NCBI GenBank assembly: GCA_019426215.1
Contig: CM033404.1
Span: 25,798,843-25,862,842 of the forward strand
Length of the DNA stretch: 64,000 nucleotides
Reading direction: 5' to 3'
Origin: Buddleja alternifolia
Taxonomy: Eukaryota; Streptophyta; Magnoliopsida; Lamiales; Scrophulariaceae
The position numbers and the translations under genes were made by a program. Positions 34,458-47,313 of this stretch are shown here, in pieces; within the stretch, counting starts at the first letter, position 1, and the number at the start of each line of letters is the position of its first letter. Under the pieces are notes generated by a model. The model made no database searches and was not told the DNA's origin. It saw only the letters and a list, made by a program, of their open reading frames with translations.

Positions 34458-37445
34458 AAATTTATGGTTTCATTGATTTTATATGCGTGTATACGTGTTT
34501 AATTTGATATTCATGTTTATTGTGATGATTGTTTGGAATAATCACTACCCGTGGATCAAAAATATGGAAATTCTGAATTTTCAAATCAAATTGTAAACTG
34601 GGCTACGAAAAATCGATTTTGGAGAACTAAATTTTTTTCCTTTTCATTACAGGGGTAAAAAGTTTGATATTGGATTGGAATTTACAATTCTCAAATCGAT
34701 TTGTTATGGGATGGAAAACCAATTACAAGAATTTGATTTTGCTTGGATTTGTAAACTGGGTTGGATATTTCGAATCTGATTATTCAATTGTGAATCTGAA
34801 ATTTTGAATTTTGGATTGAAATCTGAGAATCGAAATTTGGAAAATTGAAGGGCGAAAGTTGTGACCCGAGACTGGCTGGAGAACCACCGTGTGGCGCGGT
34901 GGCGATGCCACACAAGCGCCGCAGCAGCTATGCTGTGCAAAAATTCGCGCAGCAAGCGTGCTTTCGTCGGGCGCATATGGTGGTGTAAGGCGGCGCCAAA
35001 AAGATGGTGGCGCTAGAAGTGCCGCTCTTCTCCGCCTTTGAGGTGCCTATAATCGTCGCCGGAAAATGCAAGAGGCGGCGGTTATGGAGGACGCAATTTT
35101 GTGGCTGAAATAGGCCGCAGTTTCGTGTTTTCCGTGCTGCTCTGGCAGCAGTGGTAATTGGACGGATAGAGGGAGGAGGCGGCGGGGCTGGGTGCCACAG
35201 CAGTCACCGTCGACGGCGCCGTCAATGACAGCGCGATGATGACGTTGAAGGAGGATGATGGCTACTGCCTCTCTAGGGCAGCATCTTGTGAGATTAAATT
35301 ATCTTCAGCAATTAATTGGGTTCACTTCTCCTTTCAAAATTAATTATCTTCTTCAAGATTAAATTAATTTAGTTTTGTTTTAATTAATATGGATTTAATT
35401 TACTCGACAAAATTAAATTGTATTTGATCTCATCATCCAAATTGAATTTTGGATGAAACCCGACACGAATTAATTATATTGCGAGCTTGGAATTGCCCAA
35501 TCACAATTAATTAAATTGAGTGTTGAGCTTAGCCCATCATCAATTAAAATTTAATTCTGCATTGGGCTTGATCCCATACTAAGTAATTCAATTTGATTGA
35601 GTTAAAAATGGGCTTGGACCAAATAGCAAATTGAATTAGCAATTGGGTAAGACCCAAACCCGATTATAGTAATTGGGCCCTCCTTCTTCCTTGACAATGT
35701 CAAAGCCTCAATTGTGAATCGAATTAAATTTGATTTATTAAATTGGATTTGATAAAATTAAATTATATTTGATTTGCTTTAAATTAAATTAAGTATTAAT
35801 TCATCGAACGAAATTGAATGTGATTTGATTTTGTTGATAATTAATTATACTTAATTTACTCATCCACGTTAAATTAGATTTAATTTGAACTTGATTAAGT
35901 TAGACTTAGTCAATGATTCAAGTGCTCCTAGAAATATTGTTAGTCTTTATTTCGCCTAGATTAAATAGGTTTTAATCTTTCATAGAAATATTGTTGGACT
36001 TTATTTCGATAAAGATAAATAAGTTTTAATCTACTAAAGCCCATAGAAATAATGTTATTCTTTATTTCAATAAAGATTAAATAAGTTTTAATCTTTTAAG
36101 CCCTACAAATCAAACTGAAATTAATTTCACCATGAATTAAATTAGATTATTTTTCTTATAGCATTTAATTTCTACAAGGATTAAATTCGATTTAATCCTC
36201 TTGTGTAAATTAAATTGGATTTAATTTCCAAATAAAATTAAATTAAATTAGATTTGGATTAAATTGGAATTAATCTTATAGGCCCATAAGAATTGTGAGA
36301 ACTTAATTTGCTGTAATTAAATTAGATTTAATCTTCTCATTAAAATTAAATTGGATTTGATTTTTATGAGTTAAATTTTCGATCCAACTTAAATTAAATT
36401 GGATTTCATTATTTATTAAATAAGATTTAATATGATCATCAAATATGTGTTTAATTGTTTTACGTGCTCCTTTCATTATGTGATGATGACACCTCATATG
36501 GACTTAGAGTATTTGGTTTTTTTTTTCTGTTATCTGGGTTGTATTGGGCCGGAGTTTGAGCCCCCTAACTTATATCTTTATTTTATTAGAAACTTGTAGA
36601 GGCCTGTTTCTTTGTAATAAAATTAGATAGGCACAATGGAGCCTGGCGGTTCCACAAGAATCTTGGAGCTCTTAGATTAGATTTTTTGTATAAGTGGAAG
36701 CTCTTCTAATAGATAGAATCCCTCCTCGATTAGCTCGTTGGTTCGAGCTAATCTAGATAAAGTCCATATGAGTGTGTGTTATTAGAATTGCTAGGCGTTT
36801 TCTGATTATTATATTTCCTTAACTGCGCTGAAAGACATTAATGTGCAAAGTGAGACTTTAACTAAATAAGAAATTCTCCCAAAGTAATTATACTAAGTAA
36901 GAAAGAGATATTGGATATCCTTGCTCTCCATCAAACTTAGAGAGATAGAGTTATAAGTTATGCATGGCATTGTCCTCACTATTGGGGGTTATGCACCAAC
37001 TCATAATTCGAAGATCTCTAAGTACATTTGATGCCATCGGTCGAAGCAAATCTCATACCATACACCGTTACAGGTTGCAAGATGAGATTCAACTATTAGA
37101 TCGATAGGAGTTGATGGAAAAGTACTTAGATGGTTCACCACCAATATTCCATTACAGGCTGAGGTTAAGTGATCCATGAGCAAAAGCGGGATTGAACCAT
37201 CAGTAGGACTTATTGGAGTGGCACACCACTTTAAAATTTTAATGAGCCATAGATCGTTACAGATTGCAACTCATTGAAAATTTTAAAGAACTCAATCACT
37301 CACTACGAAATCTGTCCAACGAGATTTCCGTTCATTGCAGTGGGAGTGCAATAATTCGAAAAATATAGTGGGAGTCAAATAAAATTAAAGTCCTAATTTT
37401 ACTTGAGTACAATATACTCATCTAATCGTAAGTCTTGGCTTATTT
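34458..37445 (+). other. leader of element D (noncoding)
   Basis: GC-rich island 34830-35285, TGGGC motifs about 35440-35690, AT-rich repeats with a unit of about 60 bases ('CATAGAAATATTGTT...TTTATTTCGATAAAGATTAAATAAGTTTTAATC', 35930-36110), and the gag-proximal block (37065-37400). Open frames at 34704-34976, 36303-36497 and 37001-37183 lie on the opposite strand and are not conserved. Confidence 0.7.
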
Positions 37446-40076
37446 TCTTCATTATATAACTCTCTCTAAGGACCCTTAGTTCTTTTGCTTGAGAATGTTA
37501 GAACTGACCTAATTTAATGAATCATTAGATGGTATGCTTATTGCAAGCATTAGGCATGTCCCAATAGAGGGGTCAGTGAGTAGGGCTATGGTATGAGGTA
37601 CGCTGAGAAATAGAACTTGGTTCTTGGAGAGCTAATGTTCTATATCTGACTTCTTAGAGCTAGTGCTAGAAAAAGGTGCAGAGTTGGTAGGACGAGAGAT
37701 AGTCAGAAATGATACAAGTCATTTAAGATTAACCTCGGTTTCTTTTGATAATTCTGGACACGTGATGGATGATTGGTTTGTTTTACCACATGGAAATAAG
37801 ATAGTTATTTTTCTGACTTGGTCATTAAATAATACTTCTTTAAGTTTGGTAACATTAGAGCTAGCATTTATTTTTCAAATAAATCAGGCAACCATACATC
37901 CTTGCTAAATTGTTTAAGCAAATCCGTTCATCCGGAATAAGTGTACTATGCTTGGAACAATCAAATAAAATTGTTTATTCCCCCTTTATTGGGAAGATAT
38001 TAAAACGACCACTTAAGTTTTATAGTTTTGCATGCTGACGTGTGTGATCATCTGGTTTGACCTGTTCTTTAGAAAGAACTTCGTGTGGGTTCACAATTGA
38101 CATTTCTAGCAAATTCCCAAGATGAATAGGGTAGTTTTAAGTGAGAAAAAGACTACGTTGGGCAATGTTGGTTCTATGCTAGAAATTGCGACGTTCAATA
38201 TGGGTGAAGTTTAACTCATTTATATCTTGAATGAATGTCCCTCCAAATTCGTTCCCAACACATCAAATGTGATGTAAGGAACGCATTGTCTTTCAATAAA
38301 CAAGGGTATAAAAATACCTGATGTAAGTTGAAGAAGTATAAATTTGGGGGTGTTTCTTTGAGAACAAATTTTTGTTAACCCTATAAATCTTTGGGAGACC
38401 TCTTTCACCTACGCAATGATTGAAGAGTCATTGTGGCTTTAGAGGCCCAATTTCTCAAAGATTAGATCATTCGAGAAAACTAAGAGTAGTAGAAAGATAA
38501 TTGTGGGAAATAAAATAGACTTTATTCAAACCAAGCCCAATAAGACACAAACGCCAATGCGATGGTCTAGTAGAGTATCTCAGCCGCTAATGCAATGGTC
38601 TAGTAGAGTATCTCAGCCGCCTGAAAGATATGGTGATCTGCTGTAGTAGCGGAAGGATGCCATGAATATGATTCCTCTAATCATGACCAAGCGATGGTGG
38701 GCATGGACAATACGAGAAAATGTAACACTATGAAAGTGGGAATGGATTGATTAGTTGGGCTGGCTTGGCCAAGTTGATGGCGAAAAATGGTGTAGTCAAT
38801 ATAAGGGCATTGACTATGAGGAAACCATTTTTCCCCCCAGTAATAATCAAATCCATTAGAACTAGGCTTTCGATAGTGGCACACTAGAATTATGGAATCT
38901 GAGACATTGATATGTAGGCTCGTTCATCATGGATTCCTTTAGAAGAATGTTCAAAAGGACTGCCCAAAGCTTCATATCTAAGTCCAATTCCCATAACATG
39001 TGGTAGCTGCATAGGTCCATTTATAGAACAAAATGGGCGCCTCGTAGGTGTAATTTTCTCTCCAATGACACAATGTCATCAAGAATGAAAACGAACCATG
39101 TGTCTGCAATAAGGTCAGTGGGAGCAAGTTAATATTATTGATATTGTATCGACTTGTTGACTGGGGTCGAGATGAGGCTCTCAAGCACTCTTTTCATCAA
39201 AGACTTGTGAGAAGATACCTGTGTCCTTTGAATTTGCACCTATAAAGATAGAGCAAACAGGGCAATAGGACTCTCTCAAGCCCTCCACCTAAAGATGACA
39301 CCAATTCAATGGTTTATGATAAATTCTAGGAGAGGTCTCTTGCTTATGAGACATAGACCTCATCTCTCTAAATCTATGAGAAGATCAAAGAGAGATGTGT
39401 GGCATGGCCTATGCCTTAGACGTAGAATGTCTCATGTTGGCAATGTTATGCACAAAATGGGATCCTACTTGCGCGATTTACAAAGAGGGTAGGTTTCAAG
39501 TTAGCCTAGGAAAGAAGCATTGGAATGCAATGAAAAGTATTCTATGGTACTTAAGAAGGACCAAGAATGTAAGATCATGGAAACGATTACATAATTTTGG
39601 ATTTTGAATCTGATCATGATAATAAAAAAATCCACTTATGGGTCTGTCTTCCCTTTGAATGATGGAGCAGTGTCTTGGAATAGACTCCAAGCAAAGTACA
39701 ACCGCCAATTACACATCTGAGGTTATGTGTATGGCGAGCTTTGAGGCTGCCAAACAAGTTATTTGGATTAAGAAGTTCATAAGATGAACTTCAAGAGGTT
39801 CTTAGAATGGAAATTCCGTTGTCACTAAAGTGTGACAACGATGGATCTATCGCGCAGGCTAAGGAACCGAGGTCTCACAACAAATCTAAAACACAGGGAG
39901 AGAAGTTATTCGAGAAATCGTTGGATTGAGGCAATATTGTCGTGCTGAAATTAGCCTCAGCTCACGACATGGCTGACCCACTCACTAAGCCATTATCAAA
40001 GGTGGTGTTAAAGCAACATCTTTAGAAAATAGCTATGATATATCACAGCGATTGGTTTTGAGTGCAAGTGGGAGAT
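37446..40076 (+). pseudogene. gag-pol remnant of copia element D, heavily decayed
   Basis: Gag is almost entirely missing. Recognisable parts are GAG-pre-integrase (about 37660-37930), integrase (38030-38260, 'CTTGAATGAATGTCCCTCCAAATTCGTTCC' corresponds to LNECPSKFVP), RT remnants (38650-39480) and RNase H (39720-39960, reading ...DNDGSIAQAKEPRSHNK). Every frame is interrupted. A 39-base tandem duplication containing GGTCTAGTAGAGTATCTCAGCCGC lies at about 38558-38620. The polypurine tract GCAAGTGGGAGAT ends at 40076. Confidence 0.75.
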
Positions 40077-40655
40077 TGTTAGGTGTGTGCCCTCAATGCC
40101 AATGAGGAGGAATTAGATTTAAATGAGGCACTGATTTATATTGTACGAACATATAAAGGCAATGAGTTTTTGTTCATGTAAAACTTCATGGCATTAATAA
40201 GTATTGAACAAATAGTCCATGTGTATCGAGGTTGTCTCTTCGACCTTTATAGAATAAAGAAGTGGCATGAGGAGAGTCTTATTCCTGATCACTTAAAAGG
40301 GTTCGCAGGTCAAGGAATCTTAATAGGGCATTAAGATTCGACTTGTATGACACATGTTCTGACAAGGAGTGCCAGTCGAACATTATGGGATAGTGAGAAC
40401 ACGTGTCATAGATATATCAATGGAATTGATATACTCGAACACGGCTCGAAGTAATTCGATCATATGGATTTTTACTCGGAGCGTTCAATGATTAGATTAC
40501 TGACTATGATAGTATGAGTGAGCCTTTGACCTGAGGATTCACTATCACGATGTGCTTGTGACGTTGGATCTGTTACTAGAGTAGTTAGGCCAAATTCACC
40601 CGTTGGTGGGGCCGACCTCGAAGTGCGATCCCAATGGACAAGCTGCAGTTGTGAA
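40077..40655 (+). repeat. 3' LTR of element D, first part
   Basis: Begins TGTTAGGTGTGTGCC after the purine tract and is cut at 40655 by element E. It continues at 46259 after the second GTGAA copy. Confidence 0.88.
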
Positions 40656-42487
40656 TGTTGGGTTTCTTGAAAAAAACTCATAAACGCAGCGGAAGGATTT
40701 CAGAAATTTTAACAAAAACCCAAAGTGTTTCTCTATTCGCATAATTGAATAAAAAACGCTTTAACAACTATATTAACATACCCGTTGAAGCAAGGTGGTA
40801 GGAGAATCCAATTCTTCTTCTTCTCTTCGAATTGATGAACTTCTTGAGTTCTTCAATCCTCGTATTATGCAAGTCTTGATTTCTTGAAGCTTCTTGAAAA
40901 TTAATCCAAACAACGAATCACGTTATCTCTAAATAATCACGCACGAATTGATGATGAAAAAATCCCACTTCTTTCTCTATATGGGCGACGGCTAGTGTGT
41001 GTATAGAGGGGGAGGATATTTTTCTTCTTCTATTATTTTGAGGCTAGTGTGTGTATAGAGGGGGAGGATATTTTTCTTCTTCTATTATTTTGAGAGTTGA
41101 TGCAAAGTCATGTCTAGATTAAAGTCAAGAGAAGCCTTTTATACCTCAACGACTTATAGACCAAGACAACAAAAGAGACCACTTTGATCATTCATCTAGA
41201 CCTACTGGGCATCCTCTTGGATGCCCCATATGGGGCCCCAAATTTCATTTTTTTTGTTTAATTAATTCTCTATTCAATTAATAATTTATTTTATCCAATA
41301 AATAAATTAATTATTAAATAATAAAATTAATTAGATAAATTAATTCATTAATATATTTCTCCAAGAAATTAATTAATAATTAATCTTATCCATCTAATCA
41401 ATTATCTTATCCCATAAGTAATTACTTAATTATTTAACTTATCCAATATATTAAATCTCTCAAAAAATAAAATAGAAAATCCTTTTTCAATTTTCTTCAT
41501 CAATTCTTTAGCGCGACTCTTTAGGTTCGTTTCATTTGGCGATGAGAGAAAACCAAAGGAAGTGGGTAACACCTAACCTGTCACGTGGCTCACTTTGTAG
41601 CCCAAATGAAATACGAATGAATGGATCATTCCACAACTTTCCAATTGTAAATACCGTATATGTATAAACCCTTTTTTCACGTTCCTCTGTCAAGTGAGAG
41701 TTACGGTTATGTCAAACTCACTAGACTTGACCATATGTATAAATTATAATAATACGAGATCATTGAGATGGATCAAATGCCTAGCACAATCGTCTCTTTT
41801 GCTTTGGCCAAACACTTTGATCTCTATTAATCTATAATAACATAGGATACATTCTCATTCACTTATGAGAGAACAAATCCCATATTAGATATCTGCTAAG
41901 ACTACCACTTGCTCATCGAGTCCGCATTTCGAGGCCGACCCCACCAACGAGTAAATTGGGTCTAACTTGTCTAGTGGAAGACTTGATGTTACAAGTGCAT
42001 CTTCAACACGATACTTCAGGCTAAAGGTTCACTTATACCTATTACGCATAATCAGTTCTGTCATTCACAGTCACAGAGTGAAAACCCATGTGACAGAACC
42101 GATGCGAGTCGTGTTCGAGCATATCAGTTCCACTAATGTGCCTACAGTCTTAAGCTCCCACCATCACATGGTGTTCGACTGGCACTCCCATGTCAGAGTT
42201 AAGATTGTACAAGTATTCGAAGTTTTTATTTGCCCATTAAAGACTTCATATTACTTGCGAACTAGTTTTAGTAATCAAGGTCTCTCTAGTGCCATTCTTC
42301 CTATCCCATAGGAAGTAGAGAGGTCGCACTGAAAACATGGACAAAATGTTTTACACAACTTATAGATGGAGATAAGAATTAAGTGAAAAACTAAATAATG
42401 CCTTTTATTAATAATAATTAAGTTCAATACAAGATAGATGCCCTACTCATTCTATCATCTATGACATCTGAGGGCATAATTCTAACA
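40656..42487 (-). repeat. 3' LTR of element E
   Basis: 1832 bp. It contains a tandem duplication of about 53 bases (GGCTAGTGTGTGTATAGAGG onward, 40991-41096) that the right LTR lacks. Confidence 0.9.
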
Positions 42488-44537
42488 ATCCCCAGTGGGC
42501 ATCTTATCACTTAACCAAGAAAAATTAAGGACTTAAAATTTATCTTGGCTCCCACTGCTTTTTTCAAATCCCACACTCTCATGTGAAAATCGGGAATCAT
42601 CATTGCCATCGATTCCACAATGGGTATTGAGGTCCTCAATTAATTAGATGGGTTGCAACCTAGCCGGTTTCTGGCCTATTAATTATTTGAAGTGATAACT
42701 AATATCAATTTATCCAATAAATATTTCAATACCTTTCCCCATAGTTCACCAAACCACAACCGAACAGGTTTCTAGGCTCGTGAACTACCCGAGTTTATTC
42801 CCACTAACTCCTATAATCTAACATTTGAATTTCACCTTGCAACCGAACAGGTTTTTTGGGGTGAAATATGCTTCGATTAAGGCATTTCATGCACTTAATA
42901 AAATTTCAAATTATTTCTAAATGCATAACCCCCATAACTGGGAAACATTACACATTTATAGTAATTTTAATTTTAGAAAGCTTAGTGGAGGGACACCCTT
43001 TACTAACTCGGTAATATTTATTTGGGAGAATTTTGATTCTTCAAAAGGTTTTGGTCTCACTTTGCACATTATTCAATTGATATAGCGCTTTTATTCTATA
43101 TTGATCATGCATAAAATACTACTAATAATCATGTCTTTCAATATAAATAATCATGGAATTTAAATAAATAATTCATCACTAGATCATGGACTTTTACTAG
43201 AGGGCACGAGCCAATGGGCCATCAAAAGGCAAAAATTAAAACCTATTAAACATTCTTGGGCCTTTTGACTTTATCAATTTTGAACTATTCTATTTCAATT
43301 CTTAAAACAACTCATGCATTATTTCTAAGAATATAATAAATAGCCTCAAACTTGATAAACCATAAAATATAAAGGTAAAACAAATAAACCTAAGCCCACG
43401 ATCGGTGTTACAATCACATAAGACATGCTCGCATCAATTAATATATGCTCCCAACATTTAATACATGCTCACAATATTAAATCACTTATGTTGATTATTA
43501 AAATTTTAGTCCAAGTAAAAAGTCTTTTATAAAATCCCCAACCTTTTATACATACAATATTTCAATTAAAATCATTCTAGTCCAACTAGATGACTTAGAT
43601 ATACGAAATTAAAAATTAAGTATATCTACCTTTAATTACAATAATATTAGTTCTACTAAAAGAATACATAAAATATGGAATTCAATTTTTTTATGATTTA
43701 ATGCCATTTTTAATTTGAAATACTTTTATTTGATCAAAGAATTAATTATTAATCTCTAAGAAAAATAATTTATATTCCTTATTCAAATATTAATTAATTT
43801 TCAAGTCGAGGAAAAATAATAATATTTAATCCATAAATTAATTATTAATCTCTTAGAAAAATAATTAATTAAATATTTTATTCCAATTAATCTTATTGGG
43901 CTCGATTTCATCAAACCCAAGTTACCATCCTTTTGGTCTAATTGGATTTAATTTAATTGGGCTCAAATTAATTAATTCGAAAAAACATGCACACTTTATT
44001 AATTTCTATTGGGCTATTTTTAATTAAAGTCCTAATCAGCCATCCAAACAACCCATTTGGAATTAAAAAAATTAAGCCCAAACTAATTAATAAGTCGAGA
44101 TTGATTAAATTTCTTATTGGGCTTAATTAAATTATATCGGGTCATCATCCTTTTGACCCATCCGAATAATTAAATTTACCCAAACCCAAATTTCAATTTC
44201 GACCCAACACATAGCCCATTTACCGACCCGGATCCTCGACCCAAATCAACGAATCGGGTGTCGAAACACATGACCCATCAAGCTGAGCACACGACCCGAT
44301 GGGCCGTGTGCCTACTGTGTGCAGATTCTGGGGGCTCTTTGAGCCCCATTTTTCCTCAGGTTTTTCGATTTTTCAATATCATCAAATATTCTCAGATTTA
44401 GAATAACTAAAAAATCAAAAGTTCTAGGAAAAAACCATAAAAATGCAAATTTAAGAAACATATAAACATGCTTCAAAAACACATAACATGCATATCTTAA
44501 ATCACGTAAACAAGATCAAATATGTAAATCAGAGATT
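42488..44537 (-). other. leader-only interior of element E
   Basis: Gag-proximal block at 42540-42660 (TTGGCTCCCACTGC), AT-rich centre, and short GC-rich stretch with GACCCGATGGGCCGTGTG near 44290. No coding capacity. Confidence 0.75.
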
Positions 44538-44550
44538 GGCTCTGATACCA
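44538..44550 (-). other. primer-binding site of element E
   Basis: Plus strand GGCTCTGATACCA, initiator-Met tRNA type, one base from the right LTR. The site is intact, so this copy could still prime reverse transcription in trans. Confidence 0.9.
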
Positions 44551-44551
44551 T

Positions 44552-46253
44552 TGTTGGGTTTCGCGAAAAAACTCACAAACGCAGCGGAAGGATTTCAAAA
44601 ATTTTAACAAAAACCCAAAGTGTTTCTCTAATCACATAATTGAATCAAAAACGCTTTAACGAATAAATCAACATACCCATTGAAGCGAGGTGGTAGGAGA
44701 ATCCAATTCTTCTTCTTCTCTTCGAATTGATGAATTTCTTGAATTCTTCAATCCTCGTATTCTTCAAGTCTTGATTTCTTGAAGCTTCTTGAAAACTAAT
44801 CCAAACAACGAATCACTTTGTCTCTAAATAATCACGCACGAATTTATGATGAAAAAATCCCACTTCTTTCTCTATATGGGCGACGACTAGTGTGTGAATA
44901 GAGGGGGAGGATATTTTTCTTCTTCTATTATTTTTGAGAGATGATACAAAGTGATGTCTAGATTAAAATCAAGAGAAGTCTTTTATACCTCAATGACTTA
45001 TAGACCAAGACAACAAAAGAGACCACTTTGATCATCCATCTAGACCTAAAGAGGACGCCCCATATAGGGCCCGAAATTTCTTTTGTTTTGTTTAATTAAT
45101 TCTTTATTCAATTAAAAATTTATTTTACCCAATAAATAAATAAATTAAATAAATAATAAAATTAATTAGATAAATTAATTCATTAATATATTTCTCCAAT
45201 AAATAAAATAATAATTAATCTTATCCATCTAATTAATTATCTTATCCAATAAGTAATTAATTAATTATTTAACTTATCTAATAAATTAAACCTCTCAAAA
45301 AATAAAATAGAAAATACTTTTTCAATTTTCTTCATCAATTCTTTAGCGCGACTCTTTAGGTTCGTTTCATTTGGCAATGAGAGGAAATCAAAGGAAGTGG
45401 GGAACATCTAGCCAGTCACGTGGCCCACTTCGTAGCCCACTTTTTTCACGTTCCCCAGTCAAGTGAGAGTCACGGTTATGTCAAACTCACTGGACTTGAC
45501 CATATGTATAAATTATAGTAATTCGAGATCATTGAGATCGATTAACTGCCCAGCACAATCGTCTCTTTTGCTTTGACCAAAGACTTTGATCTTTATTAAT
45601 CTATAATCACATAGGGTACATTCTCATTCACTTATGGGAGAACAAATCCCATATTAGATATCTGCTAAGACTACCACTTGCCCATCAAATCCGCATTTCG
45701 AGGTCGACCCCACCAACGGGTGTATTGGGTCTAACTTCTCTGGTGAAAGACTTGACGTCACAAGTGCATCTTAAGCCCGATACTTCAGGTCAAGGGTTCA
45801 CATATACCTATTACGCATAATCAGTTCTATCATTGACAGTCACGGAGTGAAAACCAATGTGACAGAACCGATGCGAGTCGTGTTCGAGCATATCAGTTCC
45901 TCTGATGTGCCTACAGTCTTAAGCTCCCACCATCACATGTTGTTTAACTGGCACTCCCATGTCAGAGCTAAGATTGTACAAGTATTCAAAGTCTTTATTT
46001 GCCCATTAAAGACTTCATATTACTTGCGAACTAGTTTTAGTAATCAAGGTCGATCTCACTAGTGCCATTCTTCCTACCCCATAGGAAGTAGAGAGGTTGT
46101 ACTGAAAACAAAGACAAAATGTTTTACACAACTTATAGATGCAGATAAGTGAGAAACTAAATAGTGCCTTTTATTAATAATAATTAAGTTCAATACAAGA
46201 TAGATGCCCTACTCATTCTATCATCTATGGCATCTGAGGGCATAATCCTAACA
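44552..46253 (-). repeat. 5' LTR of element E
   Basis: 1702 bp. Compared with the left LTR it lacks the 53-base duplication and about 76 bases after GTAGCCCA (near 45440). These two changes account for the length difference. Confidence 0.9.
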
Positions 46254-46258
46254 GTGAA

Positions 46259-47313
46259 ATGATTGCCAAGAAGGGATTCACTATCTCGAAAGTAAACGAG
46301 CAGATACCCTATGCGATCATATGTAACTGAAAAGAAAAGTCTTTGGCCAAAGCAAAAGAATTGACTCGTATGGGATACAGAGGGCAGTTCAGTCATTTCA
46401 GGTTACTATGGTTCATAGCATAACATCGAGTTATGTGAGTTTGGCGTATTCCATGACTCTCACTCGATCGGGGTACATCAGTGAAGGGCTTATACTCATA
46501 CGGAATTCATAGTCAAGAGGTTCGTAATGACATAGTCATTCGTACTTGGTTGGGCTATGATGTGGGGCCACAGGGTTGGCTAGATGTCACCCACATCCTT
46601 TGGTATCCTCCCATTGCCAATTAGGACTAACCAAGAGAGTCGCGCTACCAGGAATGAGCAGGAAATCACTTTGTGTACTTGGAGGGGCATTTTGGTCATT
46701 TGTCATTAGATGGACAAATTAATTGAGTGGACTGATTAATTTAATTAGTGTTTAATTGGATAAAACAATGGAATATTAAATTAATTTGAATATTTAATCA
46801 ACTTGGCTAAATTAAATATTAATTTAATCACACACATATTTAATTAGATTAAATATGAAATATAATTAAATTAAAGTGGACTAAGTTGATTGGACCAACT
46901 TAGCCCACTTGGAAATCCACCTGGGCCTATGAGGCATTTAACCTAGGTCCAAGTAGGAGGATTCTATTTAATCCTCCAACATTTAAACCTAGGTTAAGAT
47001 TAGATTAGTTGCCACCAAAATTACACAAAAAGGTAGAGAGAAAACATTCTCTCCCTCTTCTTCTCTTCTAGCTGCCACTTGGAGAAGGAGGAGGATGATT
47101 TTCCGGCAAATTCCGCACATGATTATCTAGAGGCAGGAGTCCCGGGGATTGCTGCTGTAAACGGTGGATCAAGAAACAGAAAGAAGAACAAAGAGGTAAA
47201 TTGTTCTATCTCGTTCTTCGATTAAAATCAACGAAAACCTATATTGATCCATGGCCCAGGAATTGAATCGAAATGTTTCATTCCGCTGCGTTTTCGGGCT
47301 TCGATTCTCAACA
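46259..47313 (+). repeat. 3' LTR of element D, second part
   Basis: Resumes after the GTGAA copy with ATGATTGCCAAGAAGGG and ends at 47313 in TTCTCAACA. It includes the 'GTTCTTCGATTAAAATCAACGAAAACC' end region also seen at 34350. Confidence 0.87.

Larger units (their letters stand above)
40656..46253 (-). mobile_element. non-autonomous copia derivative E (LTRs plus leader, no gag-pol)
   Basis: Left LTR 40656-42487 (TGTTGGGTTTC...AATTCTAACA), right LTR 44552-46253 (TGTTGGGTTTCGCG...AATCCTAACA), perfect duplication GTGAA (40651-40655 and 46254-46258). PBS GGCTCTGATACCA at 44538-44550 sets minus orientation. The 2.06 kb interior is the family leader, from the PBS to the gag-proximal block, joined straight to the 3' LTR; gag, protease, integrase, RT and RNase H are all absent. 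It must have used proteins of a full-length relative. It is inserted in the 3' LTR of D. Confidence 0.9.
33958..47313 (+). mobile_element. Ty1/copia element D, inserted in gag of F, with element E in its 3' LTR
   Basis: Plus-strand order: last 486 bases of the 5' LTR (33958-34443), PBS (34445-34457), leader, decayed gag-pol, polypurine tract, 3' LTR (40077-40655 and 46259-47313, split by element E). The 5' LTR piece aligns with about 46834-47313 (AGTGGACTAAGTT, CTTAGCCCACTTGGAAATCCA). Sequence after 47313 is gag of F, so D inserted in gag. The missing LTR start and the missing gag start of F were probably lost in one deletion. Confidence 0.8.

Noticed and set aside
44538..44550. GGCTCTGATACCA repeats as part of tRNA genes
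   Set aside because: They are 13-base primer-binding sites beside LTRs; no tRNA cloverleaf surrounds them.
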